From Lutjanus erythropterus (Eukaryota; Chordata; Actinopteri; Lutjaniformes; Lutjanidae): a stretch of DNA of 64,000 nt. The notes under the pieces were generated by a model. It did no database searches, was not told the DNA's origin, and saw only the letters and a program-made list of their open reading frames with translations. Positions within the stretch are counted from its first letter, which is position 1; every line of letters starts with the position of its first letter. Location of the stretch: NCBI GenBank assembly GCA_020091685.1, contig CM034599.1, positions 4,186,836 to 4,250,835 of the forward strand, in the 5' to 3' direction. This document shows, in pieces, positions 49,536 through 60,086 of the stretch. The position numbers and the translations under genes were made by a program.

Positions 49536-50390
49536 CCCCAAATCAAAAATATGTTATACATATTTTTCCTACTTATTTATCCATCGATAGTTTTGGTGTG
49601 AGTTGCAGTTTTCCTTTTTTCCAGAACTGACTAACTGACCTCATCTGCAACAGCAGCATAACTTGAATCTCCTGCATGCTTTCTGTTGTTGCAGTGTTGC
49701 ATAAATAATGATGCCAGTCTGTCTTTGTATGGCGTCATCTTTGTTGCACAGTTGCATGCAAAAATTACATATGGAGACAACCACTACTTTTTCATACATT
49801 AGTGCACTAATTTGCAGAATCTTAGCATGTCCTCTGGTTCCTTGAAAAGTAGTTCCTGGGATTAAAAGTTCCAGGTATTTGGGGTAGAAACGCAGCTCTT
49901 GTTGTGAGCAGTTTCATGCAGGAATTATTGTTTTTTCTGCTGAACTACACCCACCAAATGTATCGCCGTGCTAGCTAGCTCAGCGGTGCTAATGTTACAT
50001 CTCAGCCAAGGAGGAAGCCATTAATGTTTACGTCCCACGATGTCACGAGCCTCTCGTCCATGAGTAGATGCACACTTCCTTCCATGCAGTGGGTGTAGTT
50101 TGGTAGAAGGAAAGTAAGTCCTACATGAAACTGCTCACAACAAGGATTATCTTGAGTAACCAGGTCATAACTTCTGGAGAGGCTGCTGAGCTAACTACAG
50201 CTAACAGCTAACTTGCTGTTGAGCTTTAATATGTAGTTTTGCTGCTTTGAGCACCACAAGCTGAGTGCCATTTAGTTTCATTATACTGGAGAGAAGACAA
50301 ACATTAAAACTCTGCAACTCACACCAAAACTATCTGGATAAATAGCACTACAGGTAAGAAGAAAATATGTACATTTGATTTATGGGTGAA
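49536..50390. mobile_element. Fold-back element, family H
   Basis: Left arm (AATCAAAAATATGTTATACA; TAGTTTTGGTGTGAGTTGCA) is inverse to the right arm (TGCAACTCACACCAAAACTA; GAAAATATGTACATTTGATT). A second inner inverted pair exists (GAGCAGTTTCATGCAGGAAT at about 49909 against ACATGAAACTGCTCACAACA at about 50123), so the element is nearly palindromic. About 850 bp. Confidence 0.75.
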
Positions 50391-50425
50391 GTGTCTATAG
50401 TCCCTGGTCTTTGAGCTCACTGTCT

Positions 50426-50500
50426 AAATCAGGAGAACACGAACATCTCTAAATCAGGAGAACAAGAACATCTCTAAATCAGGAGAACAAGAACATCTCT
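50426..50500 (+). repeat. Exact tandem repeat, 3 x 25 bp
   Basis: Three units of 25 bp (AAATCAGGAGAACA...GAACATCTCT) lie in perfect register at 50426-50450, 50451-50475 and 50476-50500. Units 2 and 3 are identical; unit 1 differs at one base (CACGAA for CAAGAA). Confidence 0.95.
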
Positions 50501-50867
50501 AAAATGCACTTAAACTTCCCCTCGTTGAAAAGAGGGGGCTGCGGGTCTGTCTTTGTCCACAGGGGGGCACTGTTGTACCGGTATCACCTGAAGGAGGCCC
50601 CTCGACTACTACTGTGGATTTTCCAGCTCATTGAGATTTCCCATCTGCTCCTCAGTGCAGAGCCTGCGACTCCTCTGTCCTCTCAGTGGCCGGTCCACAT
50701 TCAGCACTAAACGAGTGAGACAAGAGAGGTGAGGTGGAAGAGAGGCTGAGAGAGGAACAGATGGGCAGAGCTGGTTCCTTTGGTCAGGACATCACTGCAT
50801 CCCTCTGCTCTAACTTTATTTATATTTAGACAAAGTATTTATTGTAAACAAGAGAAGTTTTTTTGCA

Positions 50868-51225
50868 TATGGTAATTATCTATAGTCAGTGTATTACCTA
50901 CAGGAGGTGGTGGTCAACATGCTGCCAGTTTGGAGAAGCAGCAGGAGTACCCGTGCAGGAAGCTAAGCTGTCTTTCAAATGGAACTTGTGAACTTGTAAG
51001 ACGGTAAACACGACCCCATTTGAACGCGCCAGATGTACTGCTGTGGACAGGGCCAACCACGAAACGTAATTTAACCACGTAAAAAAAAAGTCCCATCTCT
51101 AAAAATCTATGGCAGTTTACGTGTGCCCTTTCTGGGAAATCACTAAATATCACTGTCTTCAAACCAACCAAACTCAAAACCATAACATGACACTGGAGTT
51201 GCCGGTCAAGCTGAATTATTCCTTT
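50868..51225. mobile_element. Fold-back MITE, family A (copy 4, partial)
   Basis: Contains GTATTACCTACAGGAGGTGG, CCAGTTTGGAGAAGCAGCAG and the far-end phrase GAATTATTCCTTTAA. It abuts a family B element at 51226 with no gap. Confidence 0.6.
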
Positions 51226-51800
51226 AAAGGACCAGTTTGTAGGATTTTGTGATTTTTAGTGGTGAGCTTGCAGACTGCACACAGAGCCAGACAGATAAAT
51301 CAGTCAGCCGATATTATCGGCCTGATATCGGCCCAGCCAGCTATATGGGTGTATATTTTGGTATCAGCATACATGTTGTCTGATTTTTTTTGGTACAGAA
51401 TGTAATGCAGATTGTTTTTATTTTCCTATGTACTGTTTATCCTTTTACTTAATTCAGTTTGTTCTATTTCTGTATACCACAGGTTTAGTGTTTTAGTGGA
51501 TTTCATAAATGCAAATACAGAATATCAGCTAAGAAACAGATATCAAATTTTTATACTCCCTGTAATTTAAGTATTGGCATCCGTATCATCCAGTATCTGT
51601 TGGGCGCTAATTGCAAACACCTCGTCTCATTCTCCTCTTTAAAGCATGTAAGAGAACCTACAGTGGCTGTGAAACTCTGAAACACACAATAAACACAATA
51701 ATTCTTATTTTCAGGTGATTATACACTAATGAAAAGATACTTATGAATATGATATTCAATTTCTGCCAATAAATTCCATAAATCTTACACGCTGAACTTT
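51226..51800. mobile_element. MITE family B (copy 2) with another element inserted
   Basis: Left end AAAGGACCAGTTTGTAGGAT, right end AAATCTTACACGCTGAACTTT. Between about 51290 and 51606 the family B body is interrupted by a different sequence (AGCCGATATTATCGGCCTGA), after which it resumes with GTAAGAGAACCTACAGTGGC: a nested insertion. Confidence 0.75.
51290..51606. mobile_element. Nested repeat with CCGATATTATCGG-type core
   Basis: Foreign to the surrounding family B element. It begins with palindromic CCGATATTATCGGCC and ends near CATCCAGTATCTGTTGGGCGC. Type unknown. Confidence 0.5.
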
Positions 51801-52599
51801 AACAAGCAGAGCTGTAATGGTCCTGTATATTATTTAAAGCTGGAGGGAGGAACAGCTGGCAGACTTCAGAGCACAGGAGCTGCTGTGGTGCGGTTAAGGA
51901 GCGTAGATGAATCACACCACTTCAATTCATACATCTCATCGTCACGAGCTTCACACCTCCTCTCCGTGCGAGTGTGTATTTGATAGAAAGAGCTGCAGAG
52001 AGAAAGAAAATAAATGTAAACACTTGTGTAAGCACTCCACTCTGCACTCCTCCTTCCATCCCACCTTTTTTTAAAATGTCAGTTTACAGCAGACGGAGGG
52101 AGTGTAAGTGCACCTTTCACACACACAAGTGTAAACATGCAAACACACAGTGTTTCTGCTTTGATTTTAAATCAGGGGAACAACTCGAGCTCTGTGATCC
52201 AGGAACTGAGAGCGAGACGTTTACAGCTCCAGGTTCAGTGTGTAGAAAAGCCCCCGTGGCAGCACTTTGGAGTGCAGACGTGTATTTTGATATCTTTATT
52301 TCCATTGAAAAAGTTGTGCATTAGGAGGGGCAGGGTAAGCTGTCAGAGTGGGTTTCATCTTCCTGCTCAGACACCAGCTTTCCCACCATGTGAGCGTTCA
52401 CCTCAGGAGGGTCTTTAAAGCCTCTGAACAGAGTCAAGCATATGAGGGCTGCTGCTGTTTCACTCTGTTTTCCTCCATTTGCACAGAGCCGTGAACAAGA
52501 GCCCCCCGCAGCATGTTGGAGGAGCCATGTGAATGACAGCCTCTGGAAACGGGGCTGATTCAATCATTACGCGTGTTGACACGACAACAGTGAAGAGAT

Positions 52600-52996
52600 C
52601 AACGCGGCGAGGGCTTTGTTGTTGCCTGAGAGACGAGCAGGGCTGAAGGCAACAGACGCAGAGGCGAGCTCAGCACGCCATAGAGGGAAAAAAAGCATCC
52701 AGGTACAAAGGAGCGGGTGGAGGTCTGTGTTGTCAGGGCTCAGATGATAAAGGCCAAATCCTCCTCTGTCTGTCTGTCTGTTTGTCTGTCACTCCTTCCA
52801 CACTTTGTAATGTCCCGGCCAGGCACTGATCACACCGCCCCGGGGGTGCCCTGCTAATGATGCTCCTCCAATGATGCTGATGATCACTGCTATTGGAAAA
52901 GAAACAGGCCATCTATACTGAAAGGTTGCCATGGCAACCCGCTGCAACCCCTTTAGTGCAAATCACAGGGCTGGTGGAACAATGGTTTATGTAGCA

Positions 52997-53000
<4 letters not shown>
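52600..53000. promoter_or_regulatory. Candidate regulatory segment with RFX palindrome
   Basis: A stretch without recognisable repeats between transposon-rich flanks. It contains GTTGCCATGGCAAC (52925-52938), a perfect 14-bp palindrome equal to the full RFX-factor X-box consensus (GTTNCC/GGNAAC half-sites with no spacer). Nearby are repeated homeodomain-like TAATGATG/AATGATG steps at 52855-52885. Being a conserved enhancer is inference. Confidence 0.35.

Positions 53001-53031
<31 letters not shown>
52998..53031 (+). repeat. (CA)n microsatellite
   Basis: About 17 uninterrupted CA units. Confidence 0.95.
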
Positions 53032-53034
<3 letters not shown>

Positions 53035-53400
53035 TGATACAGCTTCAGTCATGGCTCAGTTCAGTTTTTTTTTTGACTGAATAAATCACAGTAAATAAAC
53101 AGTTGTTTAGCATTAGTGTGAATTCGCAATACCTGCGACCACATGCGCACATGCATCCACACATTCATACACACAACCTCACAAACCGCCACCAATCAAA
53201 AGGGAACTCTGCTTAGTCAAATGATGCCTCCCACATCAATGGATTCATGAGCTATGAAATGAAACATGGAAGTGTACGTATGTTTTTCTACTATGGATGA
53301 GCTGATCCAGTACTGAGTATTGGTGCGATGCCGGCCAACATCACTGGATCTCAGGGGGAAAAATATGATCCAATACAATCCATTGGCCTTAACTATCATT

Positions 53401-53715
53401 AAAGGACCGGTGTGTAGGATTTAGTTGACTCTAGCGGTGAGCTTGCAGATTGTAAACATGTTGGTTCACTTCCCCCTTCGAAGTGTGTGTGAGAACCTAT
53501 GGCGGCCACAAAAGCTGCACAACTGTCTGTTCTGGGCTACTTTACAAACATGGCAGTGCAACATGGCAGCCTCCATAGCAGAGGAACTACACCCTCTGTA
53601 GATATAAACACAACAATTCTTATTTTCAAGTTATTACACCCTAATGAAAACATTTTATACTCTATTTCTGCATATTCTAACAATAATTTCCAGTAAATTT
53701 TACCCACTGGACCTT
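53401..53715. mobile_element. MITE family B (copy 3)
   Basis: Starts AAAGGACCGGTGTGTAGGAT and ends TACCCACTGGACCTTT. Interior landmarks ACATGGCAGTGCAACATGGC and ACACAACAATTCTTATTTTC. Near-complete. Confidence 0.8.
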
Positions 53716-53763
53716 TAATCTGCATGTTACCTATTGGTGACCATATTTTTCGTTGACATACAT

Positions 53764-54050
53764 GCAACTATCACGCCAAAGGCAGAAAGAGTCACAGAGA
53801 CAGATCAGTGAGACAAAACACACCAAGCGTGCTGTTGAAAAAGTTAATTTCAAAAATGGCACCTCTGGCTCTGGGGACACATTCACTGCTGAAATTGCGA
53901 GCACACACCAGCTACTGAAGCAAATGGATGCAAACCAGAAAACAGCATTGGCAGAAATTGAACAGTCACTTCTGCAGTTGAAATGAAATTGGCAGCCTTT
54001 TCAGAATGGTCAGGATAATGCTGAGGCACCAGCTTTCCCTCCTTGAAGAC
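53764..54050 (+). pseudogene. Possible coiled-coil gene fragment (transposon-derived?)
   Basis: A 77-codon open stretch ends at 53984-53986 and has helical, heptad-like character near its end (TAEIASTHQLLKQMDANQKT, ALAEIEQSLLQLK), reminiscent of the C-terminus of Myb/SANT-like Harbinger-type proteins. No start context or splice sites are visible, and the frame is closed on both sides. It could be chance. Confidence 0.2.
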
Positions 54051-54156
54051 ACAGCCGAAGCTGCCAAGGCTGGCCCTCTGGTCGTCACGTCTCAAAGTTT
54101 GGTCACGTTATGTGAATTTTTGCTGCAGGCCACGCCCATTACCGTGCAATAGTAGT

Positions 54157-54737
54157 TTAAATGAATGGTTTGGATTTTTTGAAGTGGGTTTGTATGAGGT
54201 ATTTATCCATAGTCAGGGTATTACCTGCAGTAGATGGCGGTCGGTGTGCCCCCAGTTTGGAGAAGCAGCAGGAGTGCTGGTGTAGGAAGCTGAGCAATGT
54301 CCTACTGTGGACAGGGTCAGCAGCAAAATGCATTTTAGACATCTGAAAATATCTATATAACTGTACACTAAATTTAGAAAATTTTCACAACTTTACCTTG
54401 CTGTCAGTCAGCCTTTTCTGATGGGAATCTGGCATTATATAAGCTAAATATCACTCTCTCTTGCTCAACTAAACTCCACTGGCAAAAATGATCATTTTAC
54501 CTTGCAGAAAATTAACACTGATGTCACAGAATAACAAACAAACTAACCAATCACAGCAGCAGTAGTCCACCAACTCTGGTGCTCATTGAGGTAAAATGTC
54601 TGTTTTTGCCACTGGAGTCTGGTTGGTTTGGAAAGAGCAATGTCTGGCTTATATAACGGTGGTTTCCCGTCTAAAAAAGGCTGTCTGAGAGCAAGGTAAG
54701 GCAGTGAAAATATTCTAAATATAGCGTACACTTAAAT
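54157..54737. mobile_element. Fold-back MITE, family A (copy 3)
   Basis: Starts TTAAATGAATGGTTTGGATT at 54157. Contains CCCCCAGTTTGGAGAAGCAG, GGACAGGGTCAGCAGCAAAA, the central region with TCACAGAATAACAAACAAAC, and the inverse side TTGGTTTGGAAAGAGCAATG and AAAATATTCTAAATATAGCG. The outermost right arm is missing. Confidence 0.8.
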
Positions 54738-56876
54738 CAGGCTCCAGGGTAGAAAATGCTGCAGCAGCTTTTGACTGATCCTGAGACGCTGCTGCCTTCC
54801 TGATTCATCGTAATGAAAAGGTGAGATGATTTCTGTGATGTCCTCCCCCCCGTAATGAGACGACTCTGCTCTGTTTAGTCATCTCCCTGCTCTCCTTAAA
54901 GCCTCCCACAAGTGCTGAGACTCCTGAGGCGAATACAGGACAGGCCTATTACTCTAAATGATGAGTCACAGGTCTGCTGGCTGATCGCACTGAATTGCAG
55001 GAGGATGATGATGGTGGTGGTGGTGGTGGTGAGGAGGGATGGGGGAGGGAGGGAGTATGTGCCAGTGGTAATTGCTCAGCATGCAAGATGGGGTGAGAGA
55101 GCACAGGAGCTGACACGCTCCACTTCCCTCGACATAGTGATAGGAAGTGTCATTCGGCACTTTGAAAATGTACCACAGAGATCTACAGTAAAAGTCTGCC
55201 ACTCTCTGCTCTGCTCCTCCACCTCCTACTCTTCCTCTCTCCTTGTCTTCCTCTCTTTCTTCCCGGCTCTTCCTCCTCCTATCTGCCTGCTCCTGTGAGC
55301 TCACAACGCTTGGCTGCTCTCATCTTCCACGCAAACGTCTTGTGGTATGACAGTCATGTAAGCGAGTGGCTGTGAACCACAAAGAGGATCTCTGTCTTCT
55401 CTCTGCGATACCCTTGGCTGAGGTGTGGCCCCGCTCGCTCTGCCTGCCAGCAGCGGCCCCCAAACACACAACAACCCTGACGTCTGCTTGTTCTGTATGT
55501 GCTCTGTGAAATATTTAGATTCCCTTTACTGAAGTAAGGGAAGAAAGCCAACCTGAGCTGCACTCCGCAGGTTCTCCTGCACACCAAATCCAGTCACCTA
55601 CTGTAATTAAATGTATCCACGATCCTGGTTTAGAGCATAAATCATCATCTTCTCTTCAGCACTCATGATGTGTTACAGTCTTAAGCTGTCAGTTCTTGTG
55701 ATGTAGTGTTAGATTTTTATCACATACATATTAAAGGTGTAATCCAATTTAGTGTTACCCTTCCATAAAGGCGATGGGCTTGTGAGATCTGTCTGTTACA
55801 ACAAAGATGGTCAAAATTGAAGCAGCAGATGCCAAGATATCCTCATTTTCAGTCCCTATGTTAGGTTTAAAAGCACAAAAAACACTTGATACTATATTTC
55901 CCATGATGCAACTCATTAGCATCTTTCATTAGACCTTTCTAACTCTGTGTCCTGTTTGTAAGGATTGGACAGGATTAATTTAAACAAAAGTCTGCAGCTG
56001 TGGTAGCATCTCTGTGAGGCAGCACAGTAGTACTTCAAGCTAAATGCATATGACTCTATTTTCAGAGCAATGCATTTTGTCTCTGGCCTTCACCAGGGTC
56101 ATCCAAGGCCAGAGCAGACACGCAGGAAGCATAAAGTCCCATCAGCCTCTCCGGAGATAAAGTATAGGCAGGATTCACCTCTAGTGCACCGATGATCAGC
56201 TTATGTACTATATCTTTTTTATCAGTAAAAATCACACATCTTTTGCTGTTTTGCATGGCATTTCCTTCTGCAGGAATGTAGCCATTTTAATGCCATGGCT
56301 TACCCTACCTGCAAATCTTCCCCCAACATTATTTTGCAAAGACACTGTTGCTTTATCCCTGGTGTTGCAGCACCAAGGCAATTATGATTGGTTTAGAGAA
56401 ATACAAGCAACCAGAGCATTTTTTACCCTATACCGGAATGATGACGTACAGAGCCAGAGCTTTCTGCAGCAAAGTGTGGTGCAAGACTTAACTGACATCG
56501 GCATCCATTCATTTTTAGCCACACCACTAGCATGGCTAAAAGTTTTCAAGTCTCAAGCCATACCTGAAATAACCCTGCTGACATCATTGGGATTATTTTC
56601 GCAGACAGAAGAAGAAGGAATTAAAGGGCTTTTTGTAGAGTCAGAGTCAAGTGTCAGCCAAACTGCAAAGACCACTCTCTTCTTTTTCTTCTTCTTCTTG
56701 GCTGCTATCGAGCAAAAACCAAAGTGGCTGATGTTTAAATGTCCAGCTCACCCAGTGAAACCACAGCACAGAGACCAGCAGTCCAGGATGGGGGACCAAA
56801 CAGAATATAGGATGGTGTCTAGGGGGATGGGTGAGTGTTAGAGGGGAGATGGGCGACATGGAGGGACCCCACTTTA

Positions 56877-56877
<1 letters not shown>
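54738..56877. other. Intergenic, unique sequence, no gene
   Basis: No recognisable gene. It includes a short (TGG)n/(GATG)n run at about 54999-55032 and two stretches (54890-55200) that look unique and non-repetitive. The open stretch at 56203-56841 has no similarity to any family I know and no splice or start support. Confidence 0.5.

Positions 56878-56922
<45 letters not shown>
56878..56922 (+). repeat. (CA)n microsatellite
   Basis: About 22 CA units, uninterrupted. Confidence 0.95.
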
Positions 56923-56927
<5 letters not shown>

Positions 56928-57689
56928 GCGCCACCCCCTTCCATTTCTCCACTAAGCCCCCACCCCCTAAACAAACTCACACACATGCTGAAAGATGAAT
57001 GTCCAACAAATGGAGGCGAGAGGTGAGTGAGGGCCCCGTATGAGAGGTGTATTGTGCAGCCGGGGCCCCCATCCCCCCCTCTGAGGCCAGTAATCAAGGG
57101 GGCCCAGTCGGCGGGGCCAGGGAGGGTCTGGGGGGAGCGGGGCAGGCGCTGTCTCACTAGGATGTTATTTATTGGCCTACTTTGAATCTCCTGCTGCCTC
57201 CTGCACTCCCTGTCACTCCCATTGATCTTGTCCTGATCCGCCCCCACGGATGGCTCTGCAGACAGCCACCCCTCCCACCCCCCTCCTCCTCCTACTCCTA
57301 CTCCTCTCTTCTTTGACTCATGATGTACACATTGTGTAAAAAGCCTTCTGCTCCTGGCATGATGTCCGGAGGGAGCTGAGAAAGTGCTTTAGCATCACTT
57401 TAGCTTGTTTGACTACAGGCAGTGTGTATGTTTAGGGTTATTAAAGGTGAGTCAGTGTTTACATACCATGCATGGCCGCTAGCTTTGTTATGGGATGAGC
57501 TGCATTTGCACACAATCAGTGTGGCTCTAGGTTCATAAATCATAACTTTTTATTGCTCTTGCATGATTGTTTCTTTCCTTGTTATGGTCAGATCATGGTA
57601 TTCTGCAATAGTGAACATTTTGTTAAAAAGGAGGAAATATGGGGTGACCTGGGGATTTTAAGAGACATCTCTGTTTTTTTTTTTTTTTG

Positions 57690-57950
57690 GAGGTACTGTC
57701 TACCCTCATTAGATGGCTGTCGACTCACCCCCAGTTTAGAGATGCAGCATGAGTACTGGTATAGGAAGCTACCAGACTCCACTGACAAAAACAATAATTT
57801 TACCTTGCAAAACGCTGGAGTTGCAGGTCTACCTGTGCCTCAATCAGTTAGTCTGTTTGTGTTATTGTGAATTTGGTGTTTAAAAGTGTGCAGCTGTGGT
57901 AAAGTGTGCAGATTCATGGAATTCACACAATAACACAAACAAATTAACAG
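57690..57950. mobile_element. Fold-back MITE, family A (copy 5, partial)
   Basis: CACCCCCAGTTTAGAGATGC, CCACTGACAAAAACAATAAT, TTTGTGTTATTGTGAATTTG and the inverse ATTCACACAATAACACAAAC are family A phrases. Lacks both outer ends. Confidence 0.65.
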
Positions 57951-58416
57951 ACCAAATATAGATATATAGATTATAATGGATAATATAAAATAAAAAGTTG
58001 TTATGCGTAACTAAAAATGAACAAATAAAGTGTGAAGCATCACAAATAACAAGTAAGGAGCCAGACATGTCATTCCACAGGGAAAAACTTTTGGGTTTTA
58101 AATGTCAGGATGACATCTTGTTGTTAATTTATGCACACTGATCCTTATTGTTAAATGAAAAGTCTGCTTTAAGCAACAGGGCTTAATTAAATCATAAATT
58201 AAAAGGTAAATGTCAGTGCTTGTAATGTAGCGAGCAGCTCGCCCTTTTACAAACGTTGTGTATTTCCAATTCCCATAGCAGAACTCATAGCATGACAACA
58301 AGTGATAAACGGCAGAGGCAACGTCAGGCAACTTTTCAGCTAAATCCTAGGACTGACAGTCTAACATGCTCACAGTGATGAGCTAAAATGTTAATGTTTA
58401 ACAAGTGTAATGTTTT

Positions 58417-58590
58417 TTTTAAGTTGTTTTTGGGCTTTTCTTGCCTTTATTTGATAGTATATCTGAAGAGTAGACAGGAAAGGGAAATGAGGAGGGGGGG
58501 ATGACACGCAGCAAAGGGCTGCAGGCAGGAGTCGAACCTACATGGGGCGGACGCTCTACCAACTGAGCTAAACAGCCGCCCCTAAAAAGG
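58417..58590 (-). mobile_element. tRNA-derived SINE with target-site duplication
   Basis: Minus-strand element. The 5' head is tRNA-like, with an A box (TAGCTCAGTTGGTAGAGCG) and a B box (GGTTCGACTCC) for RNA polymerase III. A non-tRNA body (CCCTTTGCTGCGTGTCATCC) and a tail with AAATAAAGGCAAGAAAAGCC and AAAACAACTT follow. It is flanked by the direct repeat GTAATGTTTT at 58407-58416 and 58591-58600, as expected after retrotransposition. The degenerate acceptor stem shows it is not a functional tRNA gene. Confidence 0.88.
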
Positions 58591-58789
58591 GTAATGTTTT
58601 CCAGATATGGGACCACATCATTATTTTGCACTGAAGTCCCAAGACTCATGAAATTCACATCCCAAGTTATAATGTGACAGTGACTTTTGGTTTACAAGAT
58701 AACATTAGCTAGCCAGCTATGTTAATATTAGCCTCGACTTACCATTCTTTGTGCAACTTAAATTATGAAGCAAAGTTGGAATTTTTTAT

Positions 58790-59250
58790 TTTATTTATTT
58801 ATTTATCCTTTATTTAGTCATGAAGGTCCCATTAAGATACTAGATCTGTTTCTTCAGGGAGTCTTCTTCAGACAGCAGCACATGCAGTTTGACATAACAG
58901 CACATAATAAAACGACACAAGTGAAATAATGAAACATACAGACCATACCAGCAAGATATCACATTTCACCACAGATTGAGGATTATATAAAGCATCAACC
59001 TTTTTCCTTCAGGGCAGTTTGTAAAAAAAGGTTTTCAAAGATGGGAGTGCCTCTAAAGAAATGGTATTTTGCAACTCATTCCATGCCCAGGGTGCATAAA
59101 AAGTAAAAGCAGTTTTACCAAGCTCAGAGTTCACCCTTGGGACATTTAAAAGAAGCTGGCTTGCAGATTTCTTGCAATAGTTGCTGATATGATCAGATAA
59201 AAGGCTGGAGATACATGTAGCAATTGTCTTTACAGCTGACAACAAAACAA
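58790..59250 (-). mobile_element. LINE 3' end fragment
   Basis: Minus-strand 59245-59009 encodes NVPRVNSELGKTAFTFYAPW, AWNELQNTISLEALPSLKTF and a stop, the typical C-terminal end of a LINE reverse transcriptase (the VPR...G..AF...P..WN.L motif). It is followed by a 3' UTR ending in an (ATAAA)n-type tail near 58790-58800. The frame is open for 78 codons, but the rest of the element is absent: a 5'-truncated, dead copy. Confidence 0.82.
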
Positions 59251-59399
59251 AAAGTCAGGGATGACCAGAGTCAGTAAGACCTATCCTCTGGGGAAAATGA
59301 AAATATTTCACGGTTATCAAAATTGTTGAGATATTTCAGTGTTGATCAGTCATACCACAAGCATAACTAAAACCACACTCAGAGACTGATAATATAGTC

Positions 59400-59580
59400 T
59401 TTTTTTAAATTTCCCTTGCTTATATTTTTAGATTTTTATTCTTTATATTTTTTCTCGATGCTTCTTTAAGTAGTTGCCATCCTCTTTGCCGCTGTAACGC
59501 TGTATATTTGACCATTGTGGGACTTACAAAGGAATATCTTATCTTATCTTATCTTATCTTATCTTATCTTATCTTATCTT
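59400..59580 (+). mobile_element. LINE-type 3' end with (ATCTT)n tail
   Basis: The sequence CGCTGTAACGCTGTATATTT, GACCATTGTGGGACTTACAA, AGGAATATC is followed by nine ATCTT units (59535-59580). Many fish non-LTR elements end in such a short-unit microsatellite. Plus-strand orientation. Family uncertain; no coding part. Confidence 0.6.
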
Positions 59581-60074
59581 AGTCTGAGTACAACCAATGA
59601 ACTGTAGTGAAACTTAAAGAAGCATCATATTTACACCTCTCTTCATCCTATCAAGGTCTTGATATTCATGTTTTTTAAAAACATACAAATTCCTGACGTT
59701 TGTTCTTTTTTAGGAAACAGTAAGACAGCACAGTTTTTCCAAGAATTTTCCCACCTCCAGTGTAACAGTTTGAACAAGGTTCAGTTTAGCTTCTGTGTAA
59801 ATTAGGTGCACAGTACCGATTTGCTAACAAGTGCACTTAATGCCATTACCCTTATAATACTAAATCCTGCACACAAACACAGAAATCCAGCAGGTTTGCT
59901 CAGTGTGCTTTATCTTTGTTCTATCTGAACGTGCTTGGTACGTGATAGATCTTCTTCTGGAATGCTGGCCAACGCCTGGAATGTCCCGACCATGATAGGA
60001 AACATGTGTGTGAGATGAGGAGGTTGGTTGGTGGGAGATAATGGGATTCACTGTCACATATATGCCTGGGGGCC

Positions 60075-60086
60075 GGGGGGGGGGGG
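60075..60086 (+). repeat. Poly-G run, 12 bases
   Basis: Twelve G in a row following GGGGGCC; potential quadruplex-forming and likely polymorphic. Confidence 0.9.

Noticed and set aside
56203..56841. A 212-codon open frame
   Set aside because: No similarity to a known family, runs into a poly-Phe/CTT stretch, no splice or start support, and AT-rich composition. Probably chance.
57110..57290. A coding exon in the repeat-free island
   Set aside because: No frame gives a recognisable protein with splice sites; better left as a possible non-coding element.
58521..58585. A tRNA gene on the minus strand (A and B boxes present)
   Set aside because: The acceptor stem does not pair, and the tRNA-like part is followed by a SINE body and tail with target-site duplications. 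It is a SINE head.
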